Notes under the pieces: generated by a model | What the model saw: only the letters and a program-made list of their open reading frames with translations | The model's database searches: none | Told to the model about the DNA's origin: nothing | Shown: positions 7,062-11,691 of the stretch, piece by piece | Numbering within the stretch: the first letter of the stretch is position 1 | Layout: each line of letters opens with the position of its first letter | Program-made: the position numbers and the translations under genes | Assembly: GCA_964541695.1 (NCBI GenBank) | Contig: CAZIRB010000076.1 | Coordinates: forward strand, 1 to 11,691 | DNA from: CAZKGE01 sp964541695 | GTDB lineage: Bacteria; Bacillota; Clostridia; Christensenellales; CAG-138 | Reading direction: 5' to 3' | DNA length: 11,691 nt

Positions 7062-7267
7062 GCACGCGTGAGCGTCAGCGTCGTCTCGCGTCCGTTTTCG
7101 CTTACCGCAACGCCGTAGCCGTGCGCCTTGGCAAAGCGCGTCACATTCTCGACCGCGGCGAACTGGTCCACGGCGATCGTCAGCCCCTCGGGCGATTCCT
7201 TGATGCCGCGCTGCGCGAGCACGACCGGTTCCGGGCAGGCGAGCCCCCTTGCGTCGATGTGTTTCAT
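7058..7267 (-). CDS. TusA/SirA-like sulfur (selenium) carrier protein
   Basis: This is a 69-residue single-domain TusA-like protein. The N-terminal signature is DARGLACPEPVV, with the CPxP motif at 11-14 and C11 as the expected persulfide- or perselenide-carrying cysteine. It lies one base after the yedE stop and has GGGGAGG 9 bases before its ATG. In selenium loci the partner of YedE is usually YedF, whose TusA-like domain is fused to a second domain of DsrE type. Here only the TusA-like part is present, and the next gene is DUF3343 instead. It could carry sulfur rather than selenium; the surrounding selD, yqeB and yedE genes favour selenium. Fold and motif are clear, substrate inferred. Confidence 0.9.
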   Translation of the reverse strand: MKHIDARGLACPEPVVLAQRGIKESPEGLTIAVDQFAAVENVTRFAKAHGYGVAVSENGRETTLTLTRA

Positions 7268-7268
7268 G

Positions 7269-8324
7269 CTAGTTTGCCTCCCCTCTGTTGATCAGGCTGA
7301 TGACCGTCAGCACGGCAAAGCCCAGCCCCACCGCGATCATGCCGTTGAGCGTCGGACCCTTCGCGGACGCCGCCAGCGAGAAATTGTGGCTCAGCGCCGC
7401 GCCGGCCAAGAAGCCCGTCACGGTCACCGCGGAGTCGGAGTTGCCCTCGCCCGCGAGGATCAATTGCCGCAGCGGGCAGCCGCCGAGCAGCACGCTGCCC
7501 CAGCCGACCAGCGCCATGCCGAGGAAGTTCCATAAGCCGTCCGTGTGCGCGATCGGCTGATTCGCAAACGAGAGATGGAATTTGCCCAGGATGAGGTTGC
7601 CGGCGATGACGGTGCCGATCACGGCGAGGAAGCCCCACGCCATCGAGAAGTCGGAGAACAGCATCGCGTCGCGCGAGGCCGCGACCGTGCAGAAGCGCGT
7701 CCGCTGCGCCAGCGCGCCGACCACGAGCCCGGCGATGAGCGAAGCGGCGATCGCCGCGTGCAGCGCGCCCGGCCCGCCCTCCGTCTCGGTGGCGGCAAAC
7801 AGCGCCGGAACCGCCCAGCGCAGCATAAACAGCACGATCAGCACCGCCGGAAGCAGCATCCCCTCCAGCTTGTTCTGCGCATACGCGCGCCGGAGCGTAA
7901 ACCCGCCGCGCAGCCAAAGCGTGCCGACGAAGATGCCGCCGACAAAGCCCGCAAGGCCGACGAGCGCGTTGAGGTCGCCGCCGCCGATGCGCAGCATCAT
8001 GCGCAGCGGGCAGCCGAGGAACATCAGCGCGCCGACCATCACGAACACCGCGATGACGAAGCGCGTCATCGGCGACGAGCCGCCGCGCGAACGGAACTCC
8101 TTGGCAAACAGCGCAGCGATAAACGCGCCGATCACGATGCCGAGGATTTCCGGCCGCATGTACTGCACGGCCGCGGCCGAATGCAGCTTCAGCGCGCCGG
8201 AGATGTCGCGCAAAAAGCACGCGATGCAAAAACCCATATTGCCTGGGTTTCCCAAAGCGGTGAGTATCACCGCCGCGGCGCCGACCACGACGCCGGTTAA
8301 AATAATCTTCGTTTTCTGTTTCAT
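7269..8324 (-). CDS. yedE: YedE-related selenium/sulfur membrane transporter
   Basis: This 351-residue integral membrane protein has about nine or ten hydrophobic segments and belongs to the YeeE/YedE family, in the selenium-associated YedE group. It contains two internal pseudo-repeats. The first has FCIACFLRD (32-40) and GCPLRMMLRIGGGDLNA (104-120); the second has FCTVAASRDAMLF (211-223) and GCPLRQLILAGEGNSDSA (282-299). The five cysteines C33, C36, C105, C212 and C283 all fall in these motifs, as expected if they relay a chalcogen across the membrane. YeeE members import thiosulfate; for the YedE group selenium transport is inferred from co-occurrence with selD. The ATG has a G-rich site (GGGGG) a few bases upstream. 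A strong promoter and the shared palindromic element lie upstream, and the TusA-like and DUF3343 genes follow directly. Confidence 0.93.
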   Translation of the reverse strand: MKQKTKIILTGVVVGAAAVILTALGNPGNMGFCIACFLRDISGALKLHSAAAVQYMRPEILGIVIGAFIAALFAKEFRSRGGSSPMTRFVIAVFVMVGALMFLGCPLRMMLRIGGGDLNALVGLAGFVGGIFVGTLWLRGGFTLRRAYAQNKLEGMLLPAVLIVLFMLRWAVPALFAATETEGGPGALHAAIAASLIAGLVVGALAQRTRFCTVAASRDAMLFSDFSMAWGFLAVIGTVIAGNLILGKFHLSFANQPIAHTDGLWNFLGMALVGWGSVLLGGCPLRQLILAGEGNSDSAVTVTGFLAGAALSHNFSLAASAKGPTLNGMIAVGLGFAVLTVISLINRGEAN

Positions 8325-8350
8325 AAGCCCCCGATCCCCATTTCAATATT

Positions 8351-8367
8351 GGTTCCGGCCGGAAACC
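8351..8367. promoter_or_regulatory. Palindrome at the transcription start of yedE
   Basis: TTCCGGCCGGAA (8353-8364) is a perfect 12-bp palindrome, flanked by GG and ACC so that the near-symmetry reaches 17 bases. It begins at about the predicted first transcribed base of the yedE unit, a usual place for a repressor site. A shorter palindrome CAATATTG follows at 8344-8351. Confidence 0.4.
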
Positions 8368-8373
8368 GTTATC

Positions 8374-8402
8374 ATCATATCATGCACAATCGTTATATGC
8401 AA
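8374..8402 (-). promoter_or_regulatory. Promoter of the yedE-tusA-DUF3343 operon
   Basis: On the minus strand: TTGCAT (8402-8397), a 17-base spacer ending in TGA, and TATGAT (8379-8374), forming an extended -10 promoter. Transcription should begin near 8367, giving a leader of about 43 bases before the yedE ATG. Confidence 0.75.
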
Positions 8403-8413
8403 GTGAGGATAAC
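8387..8413. promoter_or_regulatory. Shared selenium-cluster element, copy 1 (yedE promoter)
   Basis: CAATCGTTAT-N9-AGGATAAC matches the copy at 10835-10861 in 20 of 27 positions at identical spacing. It contains the dyad GTTAT-N12-ATAAC. It covers the -35 box and upstream spacer of the yedE promoter, a position suited to a repressor, or to an activator if the true start differs. Because it lies upstream of the transcription start it would act as DNA, not RNA. Confidence 0.65.
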
Positions 8414-8464
8414 GTGATGTTTATCAATTATTTTGATGAATCTGCGTATCACAATAAGCGAGAT

Positions 8465-8494
8465 AAAAAGCGCCGCCGGAATGTCCGGCGGCGC
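8465..8494 (-). terminator. Rho-independent terminator after the phzF-like gene
   Basis: On the minus strand, GCGCCGCCGGA and TCCGGCGGCGC form a perfect 11-bp stem with a CAT loop, followed by TTTTTAT. It lies about 40 bases after the phzF-like stop and so ends the yqeB-selD-phzF transcript just before the yedE promoter. Confidence 0.93.
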
Positions 8495-8532
8495 CTGCGC
8501 GCGAAAACCGTGGTTACCGATCGGCCTGGAAC

Positions 8533-9048
8533 TTAACGCTGATCGGCGGGAAGAAAGAACTCGCCGATCGCATAGAGCGCCGCTTTCCCCGCAATTTTAA
8601 CCCGGTCGCCGCAGTGTTTGCAGTACAGCACGCCGCCGCGCGCGGACAGCTGCAAAGCTACCATCTCCCGCTTATTCAGGCGTTCGCTCCAAAACGGGAT
8701 GAAGTTGCAGTGCGCGGAGCCGCACACCGGGTCCTCGTTTACCTTCAGCTTTGGAAAGAACGCCCGGGATACAAAGTCGCAGCCGCTCCCCTTTGCGGTA
8801 ACCAGCACCCCTATGCCCCCGGGCAGAGCCTCCATCGCGGTCAAGTCGGGCTTTAGATCCCTGACCGCTTCCTCATTTTCCAATACGAACATGTAGTCCC
8901 GCTCCAAATACCCCTCAACGGGCGTGGCTCCAATTGCGGCAACCAGTTCCGGGGTGACCTCGACGGGCGACGGCATCCGCGCCGGAAAATCCAGCTCGTA
9001 CAGATCGCCCTGCCGCGCGACCGTCAGCCGGCCGCTCATCGTCTCAAA
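8533..9048 (-). CDS. PhzF family isomerase/epimerase-like protein (N-terminus lost in gap)
   Basis: The last 171 residues of a PhzF-fold protein are visible, beginning with the domain-boundary motif FETMSGRLTV. Later motifs are VLVTAKGSGCDFVSRAFFPKL (about 81-101), the loop EDPVCGSAHCNFIPFW (105-120) and QLSARGGVLYC (133-143). The family is about 260-300 residues, so some 90-125 N-terminal residues, including the catalytic glutamate, are in the gap. Family members isomerise or epimerise small metabolites, and most have no assigned substrate. Two details are unusual: the DPVTG threonine is cysteine here (C109), and LYCKHCG adds a CxxC pair (C143, C146). The gene lies downstream of selD on the same strand with a terminator after it, so it is probably the last gene of the yqeB-selD transcript, unless the gap hides a promoter. 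A selenium role is not established. Confidence 0.88.
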   Translation of the reverse strand, partial: FETMSGRLTVARQGDLYELDFPARMPSPVEVTPELVAAIGATPVEGYLERDYMFVLENEEAVRDLKPDLTAMEALPGGIGVLVTAKGSGCDFVSRAFFPKLKVNEDPVCGSAHCNFIPFWSERLNKREMVALQLSARGGVLYCKHCGDRVKIAGKAALYAIGEFFLPADQR

Positions 9049-9050
9049 GA

Positions 9051-9150
9051 NNNNNNNNNNNNNNNNNNNNNNNNNNNNNNNNNNNNNNNNNNNNNNNNNN
9101 NNNNNNNNNNNNNNNNNNNNNNNNNNNNNNNNNNNNNNNNNNNNNNNNNN
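9051..9150. other. Assembly gap (100 N) between selD and phzF-like gene
   Basis: This is a run of exactly 100 N, a placeholder for unknown length. The missing end of SelD (about 55 codons) plus the missing start of the PhzF protein (about 90-125 codons) need well over 400 bases, so the true gap is several times larger than drawn. Confidence 0.99.
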
Positions 9151-10022
9151 ACCGCAACGTCGACCGCCGAGAGGTCCGCCGCCTGCTCGGCAAACGAGCG
9201 GTTGCGGTACATGCCTTCCGGCAGGATGCCGATGCGCGCCAGCTCGAGCGCCTCGGGGATAAAATCGATGTTTTTCGTGTCGAGCACCGCCGTCCGGTCC
9301 GCGCCCTGCATCATCTCGTATAGGTGACCCATCAGCCCAAAGCCCGTCACGTCCGTGCACGCGTGCACGCGGTACTGTACCATGCAGTCGCGCGCGCCCC
9401 TGTTGAGCGTCGTCATCAGCCTGACGGCGAGCGCTTTTCCCTCCGCGGACGCAAGGTCGGCTTTGGCGGCCGTCGTCAGCACGCCGATGCCGATCGGCTT
9501 GGTCAAAAGCAGCACGTCGCCCGCCTTTGCGCCGCTGTTTGTCAGCACGCGGCCGGGGTGCACAAAGCCCGTCACGGACAGGCCGTATTTGGGCGTCGCG
9601 TCGTAGATGCTGTGCCCGCCCGCAATCACCGCGCCGGCCTCGTACACTTTGTCGTACCCGCCCGCGAGGATCTGGTGCACCGCGGACTGCGGCATGTCCT
9701 CCGGAATCATCAGCACGTTCAGCGCGGTCTTCGGTTCCCCGCCCATGGCGTAGATGTCGGAAAGCGCGTTCGTCGCGGCAATCTGCCCGAACGTGTACGG
9801 GTCGTCGTCGATCGGCGGAAAAAAGTCGACCGTCTGCACGATGGCGACGTCGTCCGTCACGCGGTATACGCACGCGTCGTCCGACGTGTCGAAGCCGACG
9901 AGCAGGTTCTCGTCCGGGCGCACGCGGATGTCCTTGAGCAGCTTGCCCAGCACGCCAGCGCCAACCTTTGCGCCACAGCCCGAGCATTTGGTCAACTTGG
10001 TCAGCTTAATATCCTGTTCCAT
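9151..10022 (-). CDS. selD: Selenide, water dikinase SelD (C-terminus lost in gap)
   Basis: SelD makes selenophosphate from selenide and ATP in the cytosol, the activated selenium donor for selenocysteine, selenouridine and the selenium cofactor of molybdenum hydroxylases. The first 290 residues are present of about 345. The N-terminal loop LTKCSGCGAKVG (10-21) has the active-site residue as cysteine (C16) with the conserved lysine K19, so this is not a selenoprotein. Other motifs are FDTSDDACVYR (44-54), QTVDFFPPIDDDPYTFGQIAATNALSDIYAMGG (in two parts, about 63-79 and 80-95), AGGHSI (134-139) and CTDVTGFGLMGHL (222-234). The C-terminal DPQTSGGLL region is in the gap. The ATG lies two bases after the yqeB stop, with a weak AGGCGG upstream, so expression is probably coupled to yqeB. 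Confidence 0.95.
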
Positions 10023-10024
10023 GG

Positions 10025-10813
10025 TTACCGCCTATTCCCCAGCGCCAGTATCGCTTCCAGCACGCCGCCCGCGATGGCGAGCGCCTTGTCCGAAACAAGG
10101 TAGCAATGCTCCTTTTTGCAGCGCGGATCGACGTCGCCGCTCTTCATGCCCGCGCGGACCGCAAGGCCGTCCGCAAGCAGGCCGCGCAGCACGCCGCGGA
10201 TCGCGCTCTTGATCGGTTCGTTGTTAACGTATGCGCACACGTCGCCCTTTTCCACCTCGTCGCCGATTTGGCGCACGCCGCGAAACACGCCGTCGCAGGG
10301 TGCGCGCAGGATGCGCTCGAGCGCGAACCCGCCGATCTCGCCCGGCACACCGGTGTTCGGCAGCGCGCCGCCCTCGTAATACACGCGGCCGAGCGTATGC
10401 CCGCGCATCGTCTCGACGACCGCGTGACAGTCCACGCCCGCGGTGAAACCCGGGCCGAGCGCGATCACGACGGGCGCGTCGGTGATGCGCGTGCCGACGT
10501 TCCTCTTGGCCAGGATCGCGTCGACCACGACGGGCGGCTTCAGTTCCGTGACGCACAGCGCCTCGGGGTCGGCCAATACCGCAATCGCGCCGGACGCGAC
10601 GATTGCCCGCGCCTCCCGGGCGCTCTCCGCGCGCCGCGCCAAAACGCCCTCCACGGCCGCCTCGCCGTTGATGATCGCTTCCGAAAAGCAGATCGTGCGC
10701 CGAATCGCCGTCGGCTTCGGCAGGTCCGTCATGACGACGTCGTATCCCGCGCGGTGCAGCCGGTAGGCCACGCCGCTCGCGATGTCGCCCGCGCCTTTGA
10801 TTAAAATCAGCAT
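10025..10813 (-). CDS. yqeB: Selenium-dependent molybdenum hydroxylase maturation protein YqeB (EF2563 family)
   Basis: The 262-residue protein matches the EF2563/YqeB family, found with SelD in bacteria that place labile selenium in the molybdenum site of xanthine-dehydrogenase-type hydroxylases. The N-terminus MLILIKGAGDIASGVAYRL is a Rossmann-like glycine loop (GAGDIASG 7-14). The middle carries KRNVGT (103-108) and ALGPGFTAGVDCHAVVET (118-135). A biotinyl/lipoyl-like barrel-sandwich segment follows (APCDGVFRGV...VEKGDVCAYV, 171-196), then IRGVLRGLL (205-213) and KSGDVDPR (224-231). The exact reaction is not known; a role in inserting or activating selenium is inferred from gene distribution. 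The ATG at 10813 has GGAGGG five bases upstream; a longer in-frame reading to 10837 would start inside the shared operator and lacks such a site. It is the first gene of the yqeB-selD operon. Confidence 0.93.
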   Translation of the reverse strand: MLILIKGAGDIASGVAYRLHRAGYDVVMTDLPKPTAIRRTICFSEAIINGEAAVEGVLARRAESAREARAIVASGAIAVLADPEALCVTELKPPVVVDAILAKRNVGTRITDAPVVIALGPGFTAGVDCHAVVETMRGHTLGRVYYEGGALPNTGVPGEIGGFALERILRAPCDGVFRGVRQIGDEVEKGDVCAYVNNEPIKSAIRGVLRGLLADGLAVRAGMKSGDVDPRCKKEHCYLVSDKALAIAGGVLEAILALGNRR

Positions 10814-10834
10814 AAAACCCTCCGGTGGCTTTTG

Positions 10835-10861
10835 CAATCGTTATTCCTAGATAAGGATAAC
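10835..10861. promoter_or_regulatory. Shared selenium-cluster element, copy 2 (yqeB promoter)
   Basis: CAATCGTTAT-N9-AGGATAAC, the same arrangement and orientation as at 8387-8413. The inner bases here make the dyad longer: GTTATTCCTA-GA-TAAGGATAAC, with 8 of 10 positions per arm complementary. It covers the -10 box and the transcription start, an ideal repressor position. Confidence 0.7.
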
Positions 10862-10883
10862 ATTGCCGGCGCGGGATTGTCAA
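10854..10883 (-). promoter_or_regulatory. Promoter of the yqeB-selD operon
   Basis: On the minus strand: a consensus TTGACA (10883-10878), an 18-base spacer ending in TGT, and TATCCT (10859-10854) as an extended -10 box. The start is expected near 10847, leaving a leader of about 33 bases to the yqeB ATG. Confidence 0.65.
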
Positions 10884-11019
10884 TTCCGAAGCGATGCGCG
10901 CGGGGGCAGTTGTTAGACGACGGGCAAAAGATCGTTCGAGGCGCGTCCGGTGCGATTTACGCAGGCCGATTTGCTGAAAGAATAGCGCGCTTCGACGTAT
11001 CCGGCGCGGACGTGCACGC

Positions 11020-11039
11020 AAAAATCAGGCGTTCTCGCC
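11020..11039 (-). terminator. Weak possible terminator after the GNAT gene
   Basis: On the minus strand GGCG-AGAA-CGCC is followed by TGA and TTTTT, about 34 bases after the GNAT stop. The stem is only 4 bp, so termination would be weak. Confidence 0.3.
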
Positions 11040-11072
11040 GTTCGCGGTGTTCGCTTGATTCACGATTGATGG

Positions 11073-11549
11073 TCAGGAAAGATCGAGTTCGAATTCCAGC
11101 TCGTGCCGCAGCAAAATGCCGTGTTCTCCGACAAGCGGAATTTCGGGCTTGATGCGCCGCGCCGCCGCCAGGGAATCGCGGTGCAGCCGCACGAGGTCGA
11201 AGCCGCGCTTTTGGTAGAACCGGATGGCGCCGATGTTGTCGTTCGTCGTGACGACGGTAAGCTTTGTGCAGCCGCTCCCGCGGGCGGCCGCCGCCGTGCG
11301 GCGGATCAGCTCCGTGCCGACGCCGCATCGCTCCGTCAGGCTGTTGAGCGAGAGCAGATCGCAGATAGGCCCGCGAAACCGGTACATGATCAGGCCCGCC
11401 AGCTCCGCTCCGTCGAACGCGCCGATGCCGTCCGCTTTGGTCATGTCGATCCGCTCGCCGCAGACGATCATGTCGGTGGAAAACCAATGCCGGATCAAAA
11501 ACGCGTTGACCTGCGGCCGGTAGCACTCCGAAATGTGCCGGTATTCCAT
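11073..11549 (-). CDS. GNAT family N-acetyltransferase
   Basis: The 158-residue protein has the GNAT fold signatures. A strand with ELAGLIMYRFRG (49-60) is followed by LSLNSLTERCGVGTELIRR (66-84), whose RCGVGT (74-79) is the acetyl-CoA pyrophosphate loop (Q/RxxGxG/A). NDNIGAIRFYQKRGF (103-117) is the conserved motif B with the Asn and Tyr usual for the family. The C-terminus, ending in GILLRHELEFELDL, is typical of a GNAT subgroup with unknown substrates. The ATG at 11549 has GGGGAGG eight bases upstream; an in-frame extension to 11618 would cross the promoter. The gene is on the same strand as the selenium operons but has its own promoter and lies 211 bp from the yqeB element, so I see no link to selenium. 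Substrate unknown. Confidence 0.9.
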   Translation of the reverse strand: MEYRHISECYRPQVNAFLIRHWFSTDMIVCGERIDMTKADGIGAFDGAELAGLIMYRFRGPICDLLSLNSLTERCGVGTELIRRTAAAARGSGCTKLTVVTTNDNIGAIRFYQKRGFDLVRLHRDSLAAARRIKPEIPLVGEHGILLRHELEFELDLS

Positions 11550-11588
11550 ATGCCCCGCCTCCCCGTCGGATTTTAACCTTAATGTAAT

Positions 11589-11618
11589 ATTATAATGACA
11601 AGGCGATCGGGGAAGCAA
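11589..11618 (-). promoter_or_regulatory. Promoter of the GNAT gene
   Basis: On the minus strand: TTGCTT (11618-11613), an 18-base spacer and a perfect TATAAT (11594-11589). The start is expected near 11582, giving a leader of about 33 bases. Confidence 0.65.
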
Positions 11619-11649
11619 TGTTCATTGGATAGGAGTATAGAAGTATGCC

Positions 11650-11677
11650 AAAAGAAAAACAGACCTTCGCAGGTCTG
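11650..11677 (-). terminator. Rho-independent terminator of a gene beyond the right edge
   Basis: On the minus strand CAGACCT-GCGA-AGGTCTG forms a perfect 7-bp stem, followed by TTTTTCTTTT. It should end a transcript entering from outside the window on the right, insulating the GNAT gene. On the plus strand the tail is only CTTTAC, so it works mainly for the minus strand. Confidence 0.75.
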
Positions 11678-11691
11678 CTTTACTTGGTACA

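Noticed and set aside
6645..7065. Reading frames continuing through the first N run
   Set aside because: The continuity is an artefact of untranslated N; the DUF3343 and Tim44-like pieces are in different frames and belong to different families.
9975..10022. Selenocysteine codon in the SelD active site
   Set aside because: The active-site position reads as a cysteine codon in the GCGAK motif; no in-frame TGA is present.
10832..11152. Open frame on the plus strand between yqeB and the GNAT gene
   Set aside because: It crosses the shared operator, the yqeB promoter and the end of the GNAT gene, with no ribosome binding site or motif.
11645..11691. Start of a plus-strand gene at the right edge (ATG with an AGGAG upstream)
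   Set aside because: Only 15 codons are visible and they overlap a canonical minus-strand terminator, which explains the sequence better.
1..11691. tRNA, rRNA, CRISPR array, insertion sequence, phage genes
   Set aside because: No cloverleaf, regular direct repeats with spacers, transposase motifs or phage structural motifs were seen on either strand.

Overview
The window looks like GC-rich chromosomal DNA from an anaerobic Gram-positive bacterium, probably a gut-type clostridium. The reasons are its strong GGAGG ribosome binding sites, a VanW/G5 envelope protein, an AcpS-Nnr pair, a Tim44-like zinc-ribbon protein, and selenium genes of the molybdenum hydroxylase type. I cannot name a genus. 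Two runs of exactly 100 N (6748-6847 and 9051-9150) are scaffold gaps of unknown true size, so this is a draft or metagenome assembly, and four genes are cut by them.

Left part (4-2382, minus strand): a tight operon recX-acpS-nnr, covering RecA regulation, acyl carrier protein activation and NAD(P)H-hydrate repair. Its promoter lies so close to recX that the transcript should be nearly leaderless. Divergent from it is a membrane-anchored VanW/G5 wall protein (2540-4183, plus), ended by a perfect terminator. Then comes about 640 bp without a gene (4184-4823), filled by a mosaic of inverted repeats and GC hairpins. Next are a small eight-cysteine protein (4824-5054, minus) and a divergent exported protein of unknown function (5240-5902, plus), which also has a leaderless-type promoter. 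The C-terminal part of a Tim44-like membrane protein (5983-6747, minus) runs into the first gap.

Centre and right (6848-10813, minus strand): a selenium cluster in two transcription units. Unit 1 is yqeB-selD-(gap)-phzF-like, ended by a strong terminator at 8465-8494. Unit 2 is yedE-tusA-like-DUF3343, which runs into the first gap. SelD makes selenophosphate, YedE is the predicted Se/S membrane transporter, the TusA-like and DUF3343 proteins are predicted Se/S carriers, and YqeB is the maturation marker of selenium-dependent molybdenum hydroxylases. Together they indicate the labile selenium cofactor trait; no selA, selB, tRNA-Sec or hydroxylase gene is in the window.

The most interesting observation is a shared 27-bp element (CAATCGTTAT-N9-AGGATAAC, 20 of 27 bases identical, containing the dyad GTTAT-N12-ATAAC). 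It lies in the same orientation over the promoter of each selenium unit and nowhere else that I found. I infer a common operator for an unidentified selenium- or molybdenum-responsive regulator. The far right holds a GNAT acetyltransferase (11073-11549, minus) with its own promoter, and the terminator of a gene lying outside the window.
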